This document shows positions 33,479-44,900 of a DNA stretch of 64,000 nt, in pieces. Within the stretch, counting starts at the first letter, position 1, and each line of letters begins with the position of its first letter. The translations under genes were made by a program, and so were the position numbers. The DNA comes from Littorina saxatilis (taxonomy: Eukaryota > Mollusca > Gastropoda > Littorinimorpha > Littorinidae), in the NCBI RefSeq assembly GCF_037325665.1, contig NC_090255.1, positions 27,626,228 to 27,690,227 of the forward strand, read 5' to 3'. Under the pieces are notes generated by a model. That model saw only the letters and a program-made list of their open reading frames with translations. It ran no database searches and was not told the origin of the DNA.

Positions 33479-34384
33479 ATGCTTTTTCTGCCCAATGGGT
33501 GGGCGCGCACGAGGCGCTCCCGAGTGCGGGTGGCCCGGCGGTCAAATACAATAACAAACACTGAATTAACAGTAAAGCGGTAGAGAGCGTCACGGAAGAT
33601 ACTCCTTTTTAAGTCGTTTTTCTTTTTAACGTATGGATGAAAGATAATATATAAACTTCCCTCTTCAAATATGTTCTTAACATATATATGTGCAAGAAAG
33701 TCATATGTTGTCATGTTGTAAATGTTTTTTTGTGTGTTAATTTATAACACGGCGAAGCAACCTGAATGTGTACAGATGTATAGAACGAACTATGTTTTTA
33801 ATCTGCCTGCGCTTTTAACCAGTGGTTTTGAGATCTTATGAAATTGGTCATATGTTGGTTTAAAAAAAAAATTATAAAAAGGGAGGATGACGGATGGGTA
33901 AGAGTGATGATGATAAAAGTTTGTTAAGAAAATTAATGTCGGATCTTTTACTACATTTTTGTATGTATCGTCTCCAAAAGCGTTTTGGGGTATAGTTTTT
34001 TTTAAATTTTTGTTTAAAGAAAACGTTTATTTTCCAAAAAAAGATACTTTATAAAAAGGGATAACATTTCAGAGCCACTTTTTTTTAAAACCAAAGGTTA
34101 AATAAATATGATTCAATTTTATACAGAGAGAGAATAAAAACAGATATATACAGCACGTACGTCTTGTTATATTTACAGTTTAAAAGAGCTATGCCACAGT
34201 GACACACCGAACACATTCATTCACACAGATATTTATATATACATATGAATATGTACATTCACTGGCAAGCTGAATGAAAAATGTGTTGTGCTGTCAATAT
34301 GTGCTTTCATGTAGACAGGCCAGCTGTTGGGCACCTTGTAAATAATTTTAAGAGCAATCAAGGTTTTCTCGATATTGGGGTGCT
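33479..34384. other. unassigned
   Basis: AT-rich. No gene supported. Confidence 0.4.
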
Positions 34385-34800
34385 GTTTCCCAGCGCACAC
34401 ACCTGCTTTTAACCGGTATTAATCAAATGTGGCTCTGATTGTATAACTTTTAAAAATCATTTGGATGAAATAAACACTCGATTTTATCGTCCCATCCCCC
34501 CAGATTACGTATGTGGACCCCACCTATACTAAGGTGATACAAAGTACTCGATTTTATCCAATCTTAACTACTGCCCTGATATGGCCCTTTGTGGTCGGCT
34601 GGGCGTTAAGCAAACAAACAAAAAATCCAATCTTAACAGATCTCTTTAAAATATCTTATCACCCCCACTCCCGTCTTCCTCCCGTTTTTAACCAGCTCCC
34701 GAATTTTTTTATTTTTCTTTAAAAATTTGTTTTAACTATCGTATAAACCAAGTCATGTCTAATATAGGCAATTTAGACCTGGCGGACAGTAAGCCCCTGA
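34385..34800 (-). mobile_element. dispersed repeat R1, copy 2
   Basis: Inverted relative of 27440-27790: CAAATGTGGCTC, GATTTTATCGTCCCATCCCC, TACGTATGTGGACC and TTTTTAACCAGCTCCC correspond to the same blocks read backwards. Confidence 0.65.
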
Positions 34801-35884
34801 AGCTTGTCCTTTCTTTTTTTCCACTGGCAAGCCCAGACACTCCGACTGCGCCCCGGTGTTACGATTTCATCTTTTGCCTGTGTACATATTTCCCCCTCGA
34901 CATTAAACTCAAGACTGAAATGTTGTTTCCTGGTAAAATTAAGAAGTGAAATTATTTATGGACGAAAAGCATGTCAGTTTCTTGCATATGAAGAAAATTG
35001 GTGGTAAAATTTAATAGATTTCACCCCCAAAATCGAATTCTTCGAAAACGTGTACTGAGTGGTTACGTCCCTTGAGTAAGAAGGAAAACATTTTAGGATG
35101 AATCAAATTTCTAAGTTAAATAAAACAAATTGGTTGGACAAATTTGGCCCCATGAATGTAAGGTACACAAGGTCGCTCATCAGTACTATCGAAGGGTGTT
35201 TTTTTGTTCAGTGTAGAGTTTATACTAGATCAACGAGGCCGAGAAGCGAAACTTATATCAACACGGCGAAAGATGAAAACGTCACACCGGCCGACAGCCA
35301 ATGGGGTTAAGCCCCTTCTCGGCGCAGCCGGCGCGGGTGCCTGTGCCAGAAATAGCGTTAAAAACTCGGTGAAACGCCGAGGGTTTATCACATTAAAGAT
35401 GTGGTGGGTGTTAATTAGGTAAGAGGTTTTGTTTTATTTAAAATTGGAGGTCTGCCATTTTAAAACCCTTGGCTGGGTATGGAGGGGGGAGGGGGGGAGG
35501 GGGGGGGGGGGGGTAGGGGTAAGGCCTCGTCGGTGGTGTCACGGGAGCGTCCTGGTTAGTCGGTTTTAAGCCAACACTGAGAGACACAAATCATGTCTCA
35601 ATATAGGTCCCAGATACCTGAGAGGACGTTAAGCCTCATAGTCAGTCAGACACAGGACGTGGAATAAAGTATGCCATTGGCAATGCCAGTATTCTGCTGT
35701 TGTCACAATGTCATCTGTTGTGTCCGCGAGTGAAAGTCCAGAGAGTAATACATCAAAACAAAAAATCAGTTTCCCGAACCCTTTACATATAAAAAAAAAA
35801 TAAAAAAAAGGGACTAAATTTTCCTTGGAAGAATCTAGATCCTAAATGTACAGAAACTCCCTCAGGGATTTCAACGAATCAAAC
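34801..35884. other. unassigned, with G-run
   Basis: No gene supported. A poly-G-rich tract is at 35486-35514. Nearby AAGGCCTCGTCGGTG and AGTCGGTTTTAAGCC also look like dispersed-repeat pieces. Confidence 0.4.
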
Positions 35885-36261
35885 TTTCTTTATTTATTTA
35901 TTTGGTGTTTAACGTCGTTTTCAACCGCGAAGGTTATATCGCGACGGAGAAAGGGGGGAGATGGGATAGAGCCACTTGTTAAGTGTTTCTTGTTCACAAA
36001 AGCACTAATCAAAAATTTGCTCCAGGGGCTTGCAACGTACTACAATATATTACCTTACTGGGAGAATGCAAGTTTCCAGTACAAAGGACTTAACATTTCT
36101 TACATACTGCTTGACTAAAATCTTTACAAAAAATGGACTATATTCTATACAAGAAACACTTAACAAGGGTAAAAGGAGAAACATAATCCGTTAGTCGCCT
36201 CTTAGCCTACGACATGCTGGGGAGCATCAGGTAAATTCTTCCCCCTAACCCGCGGGGGGAC
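35885..36261 (-). mobile_element. SINE-A, full length
   Basis: Complete minus-strand copy with duplication CGAATCAAAC at 35875-35884 and 36262-36271. Has a small AGCCT insertion within the CGCCTCTTACGAC motif. Confidence 0.92.
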
Positions 36262-36533
36262 CGAATCAAACCCAGCTGTTTGTTCTCACTCGTTTGGATT
36301 TCACCCAATTTTGCTTCGTGGACCTCAGCCCTACCATAGACATACAATTAGAACATGTTGTTATCTCAAATGAGACATTAATGTGTGGTGTATGCATATA
36401 TCACAAACATCAAACAACATAAATAGTAACATAATAGTACCCCCTCCCCAGTTTGCCAAAACACTATTTTCGCCGGAGGCCGCTTTGCCACACTCATCCC
36501 CTCAGTGGTGTCCTTGACCTTGGGTGCCGGCCT
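36262..36533. other. unassigned
   Basis: Contains one arm (36297-36333, TTTGCTTCGTGGACCTCAGC) related to the foldback at 14258-14735. Confidence 0.5.
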
Positions 36534-37374
36534 CTTTTTACATTTAGTCAAGTTTTGACTTATGTTTTAACATAGAGGGGGGAATCGAGACGAGGGTCGT
36601 GGTGTATGTGTGTGTGTGTCTTTCTGTCTGTCTGTCTGTGTGTGTGTGTGTGTAGAGCGATTCAGACTAAACTACTGGGCCGATCTTTATGAAATTTGAC
36701 ATGAGAGTTCCTGGGTATGATATCCCCGGACTTCTTTTTCATTTTTTCGATAAATACCTTTGATGACGTCATATCCGGCTTTTTGTAAAAGTTGAGGCGG
36801 CACTGTCACACCCTCATTTTTCAATCAAATTGATTGAAATTTTGGCAAAGCAATCTTCGACAAAGCTCGGGGTTTGGTATTGCATTTCAGCTTGGTGGCT
36901 TAAAAACTACTGAGTGAGTTTGGTCATTAGAAATCGGAAACTTGTAATTAAAATTATTTTTTTATTAAACGATCCAAAACCAATTTCATCTTATTCTTCG
37001 TTATTTTCTGATTCCAAAAACATATACATATGTTATATTTGGATGAAAAACAAGCTCTGAAAATTAAAAATATAAAAACTATAATCAAAATCAAATTTCC
37101 GAAATCGTTTTAAAAACTATTTCATCTTATTCCTTGTCGGTTCCTGACTCCAAAAACATATAGATATGATATGTTTGGATTAAAAACACGCTCAGAAAGT
37201 TAAAACGAAGAGAGGTACAGTAAAGCGTGCTATGAAGCACAGCGCAATCGCTACCGCGCCAAACAGGCTCGTCACTTTCACTGCCTTTTGCACTAGCGGC
37301 GGACTACGTTCAGTTTCATTCTGTGAGTTCCACAGCTTGACTAAATGTAGTAATTTCGCCTTACGCGACTTGTT
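36534..37374 (+). mobile_element. DR-B copy
   Basis: Full-length plus-strand copy with short GT/TCTG tract at 36608-36654. Confidence 0.88.
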
Positions 37375-37415
37375 TAAATGTAGCCAAGTGCCGAACTGGC
37401 TACTAAATTCGTTTT

Positions 37416-37703
37416 TATGTTTTTCTGTCCCCTGTGTCTTGTGTAAGTTTTGCCGTTCGCTTGATGTTTTTCTGTCCCCTGTGTCTTGTGTAAGTTTTGC
37501 CGTTCGCTTGATGTTTTTCTGTCCCCTGTGTCTTGTGTAAGTTTTGCCGTTCGCTTGATGTTTTTCTGTCCCCTGTGTCTTGTGTAAGTTTTGCCGTTCG
37601 CTTGATGTTTTTCTGTCCCCTGTGTCTTGTGTAAGTTTTGCCGTTCGCTTGATGTTTTTCTGTCCCCTGTGTCTTGTGTAAGTTTCGCCGTTCGTTTGAT
37701 GTT
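37416..37703. repeat. 47-bp minisatellite, about six units
   Basis: Unit GATGTTTTTCTGTCCCCTGT + GTCTTGTGTAAGTTTTGCCG + TTCGCTT, nearly identical between copies. Because 47 is not a multiple of 3, each minus-strand frame cycles through all three readings with no stop, giving long spurious ORFs. It starts a few dozen bases after the DR-B end. Confidence 0.95.
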
Positions 37704-38356
37704 TTCGATATGCTGAGACACTTGGAGATCGTAAACGCGCTCAGTCGCCTGTGTCCACTAGAGACCATAGTCTTTGATCCTTTGACGTCAAGCCGCCCTC
37801 CCAGCCAGAGAGAGACGGGTGCTTCTGGCTGGCAGCTGGTCAGTTACACAATTTTATGACTGAGCCGAGGGTAGATTCCCGTAAGATGTTGTTTGATGCG
37901 CTCAGATCAAAGCCTCATTAAGAGGGTGTTAGAATGTCGCTTTCCTCTTTCAGGTTGCGTGTGTGTTTGTAAGATTGTGATTTGTTTACTTGCTTGACCA
38001 ATGAGATGCCATAATTTATGTCCGTATTGTTAGCTAACTTTTGATCGGTGGCTTTGCCCACACCTCTTTGTACATCATAGCATTTGAGATTTTGGAGAGA
38101 ACTGAGAACTATCTGAGACAAAATCGAGGACGTACTTGTTTTTGTACTCTGTTATCATAGATACAAAATGATGCAGACTGCATTTTTACTTGTTATGTGG
38201 CCACCCGGCCATTGGCTGAATCGGCGAGGAAAAGAACAGCAATTAAAGAGATGTGAACCAAAAGTCATGGTTTTCCAGAGTTTAATTTTGCATCAAATGA
38301 TTCGTCGGTCTGTGCCAGTGAACTCCTGTCTATCATTCCATACACGTGTGTAAATA
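37704..38356. other. unassigned
   Basis: No gene or repeat recognised. Confidence 0.4.
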
Positions 38357-39687
38357 GAGAATACTTACATGGCTTGCTGTGTCGTACCAGATTTACACGA
38401 GTTGTTTTTTAAAATATTGAACTGCGAGCGAAAGCGAGCTGTTCACTATTTGAACAAGAAGGGCAAAGCCCATACGACTCACATGCTTGACCTTGACATG
38501 ACCTTGACCTTCAGGGTCAAGGTCAAATAACTAAACCTAGCAATGACATCATACACTAAGAACTGCTTTACACATTTTTCCTACCAAAATACCCAAGGGC
38601 AAGGTCATCCAAGGTCATGCAACACAAAGCTGTTAATTCAAGACATAGGAAGTACAATGGTGCTTATTGGCTCTTTCTACCATGAGATATGGTCACTTTT
38701 AGTGGTTCATTACCTTATTTTGGTCACATTTCATAAGGGTCAAAGTGACCTTGACCATATGTGACCAAATGTGTCTCATGATGAAAGCATAACATGTGCC
38801 CCACATAATTTTTAAGTTTGAAACAGTTATCTTCCATAGTTCAGGGTCAAGGTCACTTCAAAATATGTATACAATCCAACTTTGAAGAGCTCCTGTGACC
38901 TTGACCTTGAAGCAAGGTAAACCAAACTGGTATCAAAAGATGGGGCTTACTTTGCCCTATATATCATATATAGGTGAGGTATTGAATCTCAAAAACTTCA
39001 GAGAAAATGGAAAAAATGTGAAAAATAACTGGTTTTTAGACAACATTTTTGGCCCCTGCGACCTTGACCTTGAAGCAAGGTCAAGATGCTATGTATGTTT
39101 TTTGGGGCCTTGTCATTATACACCATCTTGCCAAATTTGGTACTGATAGACTGAATAGTGTCCAAGAAATATCCAACGTTCAAGTTTTCCGGCCGGACGG
39201 ACGGACGGACGGACGACTCGGGTGAGTACATAGACTCACTTTTGCTTCGCATGTGAGTCAAAAAGCAACGAGTGTAAATCTGGCACGACACAGCAAGCCA
39301 TGTAGTATTCTGTTTATCCTACATACTGTACTTACGTGTATTTTACTGAAAATGTCTTGCAGACGAGGCAGCTAAATTGAAGACGCTTGTTTTGGAACCT
39401 CGATCTCTTCTAAAGCCTCGTGCAATCTATTACGTCGGTCAAAGCAAAGAAACGTCACTCTGAAAGTGTGGCGTGACGTGTTAGTTCTAAAGATTCATCG
39501 AGGGTAATTAGCGAGCGCAATTTTTGTTTCTATAATGACGTTTGTCTCGGTGACTTTGGCATCATAAGCAGTGGAAAAACAGGTCCCTGCCAGACTTGCT
39601 TGACATGACCTCATTTACATGATATACACACGTGTGATTTGAACGATTATTATCTCACGGGTGTCTCTCTCACGTATGTAGGATAAA
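38357..39687 (+). mobile_element. hairpin element E, copy 2
   Basis: Same two-part structure as 5287-6784: palindrome, then a segment bounded by TTTATCCTACATAC / GTATGTAGGATAAA. The hairpin loop is interrupted by element F (38454-39260). Confidence 0.85.
38454..39260 (+). mobile_element. element F, copy 1
   Basis: About 800 bp, from ACAAGAAGGGCAAAGCCC to GCATGTGAGTCA, with subterminal inverted GACTCACATGC / GCATGTGAGTC. Rich in TGACCTTGACCTTGAAGC. E copy 1 shows the uninterrupted sequence TATTTGAAAAAGCAACGAG. No target duplication beyond one or two A. No ORF of known family. Second copy at 47264-48042. Confidence 0.85.
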
Positions 39688-40199
39688 GTCCAAAACGAGA
39701 GCAAGTGATGTTCGTTCCGTGCAAGACACTAAAGAGGCACCCACATGGTGTTCTCCTTACTTCGGGTTTTACTTCTACAGGGTGACTACATTCACCTACC
39801 TACTATTTCCAATCACTTATATATCCTCCTCCTTCCACCCTATCACAAAAAAAGTATATACGTAATTGTTTTCTTTTTTTCTTTATTATTTCCCCCAAGC
39901 ATACAAGAATAGTAACCTTCCCTGTTTATTTGTAATCGCAAAGATAAGTACTCCTTCCTAAAGTCCAGAAAATCCTCCACTATGACTTGATCAGGCCCCG
40001 CTTCTCAATGTAAAGAGACAATTCTGAATAATTGGTAGCAATCAGCCCTTTTACAACGTCAACCTGTTTTCGTTTTTAAGGCTGAAAAGGGAAACACATC
40101 TCAAATAAAAGCAAAGCCCACACAGACACAGACATACACACACATATACACAAATACACACACACACACACAAATTATAACTTTGTTGAATATGTTCAC
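39688..40199. other. unassigned
   Basis: No feature except a CA-rich stretch near 40140-40170. Confidence 0.4.
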
Positions 40200-40805
40200 C
40201 ATCACGTTTATGTATGTTATGTTAAACCTAGGACAGGCAAACAAACACACACACACAAACAAGAACACACACACACACTGTCACACAATGCACACACACA
40301 GATAGCACAGACACAAGTTTTTCTATTTTTTATTCTGGTTTTGAAATGAAAAGGAAATGGACCACTCAGCACATCACAATGACTGATAACAGTTTCATGT
40401 TTTTTTTACCACGATAAAATGTACTACAGCACACATGCAGCTATGCAGAAGCTACTTCAATTAACAGTACAATTTGTCAAAGAGAGATGCATTTCCAGCA
40501 GTGGCTATCCCATCTTGGAATAACTGCATTATCAGTCTTTTTTCTGTCTTTCCTTTTGTTCACCTTTTTTTAATACCTCCTCCTTTGCCTTGCCATTTAT
40601 TCTGTTTGCATTACAAAAATTATAATTTTTTAAAATTAACTTTATTGAATATGTTTACCATCGCGTTTATTTATGTTATCTTAAACTTAGGACTTGCTAA
40701 TATAAGCATACTCTTGAGTACACATCCTAAAAGCCATATGCTCTTGTATATATGTCACAATATCAAAATTAAATACACTTATGTTGAAACCGAATCTCAA
40801 AACAG
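40176..40805 (+). repeat. duplicated segment, copy 2
   Basis: Paralogue of 29077-31330 without its two insertions. The TTGTTGAATATGTTCACCAT block is itself repeated at 40182 and 40644. Confidence 0.8.
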
Positions 40806-41435
40806 TGGCAGTCGTATCCATGAGAGCACTGGCTTAGAACGGGCCTAAAGTGTTGTTTCTGCGCAAATGTTTTCTGTAATAAGAGCTATTCTGGGAGAAT
40901 ACCTGCAACACCAGTGACCGTGAAGGACAAGCTGAACAGCCCAGGGGAAGCCTTCGTGTGTTCACCCTCCATTTTGTCCTGACCACCATTCATCAGGTGT
41001 AAAAGACGAATAGAAATAATAAGAAGCACAACGACCTGGCAGTACTGTTCTATGGTACTGATTAAGTTAATAAACCAATGTGTCCTGAATGAGGTGTCTT
41101 TGAAATACAGGGTCCTCACACTCTAAATATTCCTGCACTCTGGACAGATTTACTGAGCAGCCGTCGTATCTATTGCAAAAATTGCTTTTTGGGGAAGCCG
41201 TACAGATTTTTAGCTTTGCGAGTATGCAAAAAAAAAAAAGAGTCTTGTTTTGCGTCAACCAAAGTAAAGCACCCAAAAGTCAGAACCACCCCTGCAATTA
41301 CTGTATGTGTACTAGGTCATTGTATTGTTCACAGTGAAATAGCAGTGAAATATTTGTGAAATCTGCAAAAGCACAAATATATAATTATGTGTTTTGCGTC
41401 AGAGTGTAGCACCTACAAGTCTGCATGCACTTACA

Positions 41436-41444
41436 CAAAAAGGA

Positions 41445-41511
<67 letters not shown>
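41436..41511. repeat. GT microsatellite
   Basis: Pure GT tract beyond the PSMF1 stop codon, possibly within its 3' untranslated region. Confidence 0.95.
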
Positions 41512-41513
<2 letters not shown>

Positions 41514-41851
41514 TGCGTGCACATGTGGGTGGCCAATTGCTAAATACTGATGTACAGTACAACAAAATTAAAAGTCACAACTGTCTTTGAAAAAACAACC
41601 ACCAGCTGAAGTGAATGATACACAACACAAAGCACACGATCTTCTGCAATGTTAGCTTTTGACGTTGGTGGCCCTGAAGAAGATGGTGACATTCATACGC
41701 GCCATAGGTGTAGTCGTCTGAAGGAGCGAATGAGAAGAAGAAGAAGAAGTTGGAAGGAGAGTTTGCGGAGTCTTGGTGTGGTTGGCGTAGGTGTGCATTA
41801 AATGAGGTGTGTCTGTAGCATTTGGGGTAGGGGGTGGGGTGGGTAGGGGAA

Positions 41852-41903
41852 TCACATAAACATGTCATCGTAGCCCGGGGGCTGTTCATGGTCTGGATCG
41901 GGC
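41852..41903 (-). CDS. PSMF1: PSMF1 exon 7 (last)
   Basis: 52 nt: G-PDPDHEQPPGYDDMFM then TGA at 41854-41852. Acceptor GTTTCAG. Aligns with the human C-terminus PNPDHLPPPGYDDMYL, with Phe in place of the Tyr of the HbYX motif. Confidence 0.95.
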
Positions 41904-44900
41904 CTGAAACACACAACACATACGAGTGTTAGCCACACACTAAGGGCACATCTAAGAAACAAATAAGCAGCAATTACATGAAAAGCATTATACTATGAGA
42001 ATAAAACTGGGATTACTTACCGACAAAAAGCTTAACCCAAACATGTCTCTCCCCTCCCCCATCCCGTCCATGCCCAGCACGGCAAAAACGCATCAAGGGG
42101 AACAATCTCACATAAACGAGTATTAACCACAGTTGCTTCCCTTCTTGGTTGGCTTCAGTTCCTGAGTTCTATTCTTTTCTCTTTTTTTAAATACTTTTCA
42201 TCACTGTTTCTCCATCCTACCTTTCTCCATGCTTCCTTCTCTTCCACACCCTCTCCCTCACTCAAATAAATAATTCAATGAGTAATAAACTAAGTAACTT
42301 ACTAAATAATCATAAAAAAACGGTCCGAAGAACTGCTCGAGAATTCTAAAAACTGACTAGTATCCAGGGACCCTTGGCCCCAAATGTTGCAATCTTACAG
42401 GCAATTTGATGCCCTCTCCCATCAACAAACAGTAGTGGATATGGAAGTGGACTGGAAAAGATTGCTCCTGGGTTATGTTTTTTCCACTGGGGCCTAAACG
42501 TTTGTTTTCTTCTCAAGAAAACGGTAATTTTTCCTTGAAAATGGTGGATCCAAGGAGTGTTTTCTAGCCTGATAATAAATGTCTGCCTGGATTAAAATGA
42601 TACATTTCTGGCCAAACAAAGCAGTCTTTGCCAAAAGAAAAATTTCCATGTTTGTGTAAGATGAAAATGGACATTGAAGTTTTCTCATCTTATCTTATCT
42701 TATCTTGTCTTACCCTGATCTCATGCCGGGCGGACCAATGTGATCAAACCTTGCTCCTGCTGGAACAGAGCCCCTGCAACATACAGTGAATGTGAAAGGG
42801 GCAGTGCTAAAATTTTGTACAGTACATTTCCTAATGTAACCGAGTGCCGGAACACAACAATCACATTTGGAGGCAAAGTCCAATCAAACAGGATTGAGAA
42901 TTGTAGAGCTAATTTCTTAGCCCTGTTATGGTTACTCAAAGGCAACATACATGGAGACTGCAGCAGCCAGACCCTATCACAAACAGAACTCTACAATTCA
43001 CAGGTGTCAGCAACGTTGAAGAAACGTCAAGCAATAAATAGCTCGCAATTTTCAAGGCCGACAACTGCAGAGCCTGCTGTGAAGGTTGACGCAGTAGTCT
43101 AGCTCCCTGTCACACTAAGCATTTGGAAGCAAAAGTTAGAATACATGTTCCACTTACTTGCAGTGCACTGATTTTTCAATACAGTCCAACATGTTAATAA
43201 CGACCAACCAAAAGAACGACCGAAAGTGGTTGATATTGAAAGATGGTCACAGTGCAAAGGTGAATTATATAGAAACAAAAGTTTGTTGGGAACCCTCGGG
43301 ATGGTCGTTAGGAGCAGGTAAATTTACAGAAAATATGAAGAGAACATCTGAGAAAGGAGGGTCCGAAAAAGGAGGACGTCTTTAATTCGGGGGTCTTAAC
43401 ACTTTCTACCCCACCTAGTATGTTGACCACGTTTTTTTTTAGCCGAGACCAGCTGTGCTGCAGCAGGTCACTCAGAATTGTAGTAAATGTGTAGAACTGT
43501 GTATCAACACTCTGGAATGCAGGCGTTAGATGGATGTTACAGGAAGCGACTGAAGCCAACAGTCTGAGCGGATATATCCGTTCCTGGTCAGATAGAGCCA
43601 TATGAGTGAGTACGGATATATCCGTACCTGGGAGACAATGAGTTAAAAGGGGTTTCCCCTGTATACACACAGGTACTTACGGCGGCAGGGATCCCGGGTG
43701 GATGCCTCCTCCCCTGGCAGGTCCTCCCAACCCTACGCCACCGGAGCGACGAGGGTCCATGATCATCCCTCCCCCTCCCATCCCCGGCCCCCCCATGCCG
43801 GCTAGGGGGTCAAGGTCAGAGCGACCCACTGAGAAAGGGTCCATGCCTCCCATTCCACCGCCCCTGAAAAAAGAAGCATTCTTAACAATGTGTTTACATA
43901 ATAGCTTGCCATCAAAGAAGAGGAAGCACATGTGATAAGGGATACCACGTTTACTACCCACTGCCATCTTTTGAAGTTGCAGAGTACAAACCGTCTGATT
44001 TGGGACAAACACCAAAACTGTCATTCTCCGTTGTACACAACTCAAACCAGCCGCACTGGGTACTTTAAATTCTTCTTTCTTTCTTTATTTGGTGTTTAAC
44101 GTCGTTTTCAACCGTTCAAGGTTATATCGCGACGGGGAAAGGGGGGAAGGGGATAGAGCCACTTGTTAATTGTTTCTTGTTCACAAAAGCACTAATAAAA
44201 AATTGCTCCAGGGGCTTGCAACGTAGTGCAATATTTGACCTTACTGGGAGAATGCAAGTTTCCAGTACAAAGGACGTAACATTTCTTACATACTGCTTGA
44301 CTAAAATCTTTACAAACATTGACTATATTCTATACACTTAACAAGGGTAAAAGGAGAAACAGAATCCGTTAGTCGCCTCTTACGACATGCTGGGGAGCAT
44401 CGGGTAAATTCTTCCCCCTAACCCGCGGGGGGGGGGGGGGGGGGGGACTTTAAATTCAGTCCTTGCTTATTTGTTGTTATCCAATGCAGTTGAAATATTT
44501 ACAGACGTCGCATGATATCTGAAGAATACAGAATAAGATCAATGCTGAATTATCGATCTCGCATGATGCCCTCCCCCCCCCCCCCCCCCCCCCCCCTCCA
44601 GGGCGCCAACAATCTGAGAAAAGGAGGGAGTCTTATAATTGAGGCAAATTTACAGATGTTATACATAGAAAATCTGAGAAAACAAGGCCTTAAAAAGGGG
44701 GAAGGTCTTGAATGTGGGGGTCTTAAAGGGTTCCACTGTAAATGATGTTACAGTTTTTCTTGTACAGTAGTACCTGTGATGAAAAAGACACCCTTGGGAC
44801 TAGCAAAAAGTGTCCCTACGCTGCAGGTGCCTGTCATGACAGGTGTATTTTGGTAGAGATAATAGAAAAAAAGACAACAGGTGTCCTTTTAAGGTAGGTG

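Noticed and set aside
37374-37768. Two repetitive minus-strand ORFs of 115 and 117 codons
   Set aside because: Frames of the 47-bp minisatellite, with no domain or splice context.
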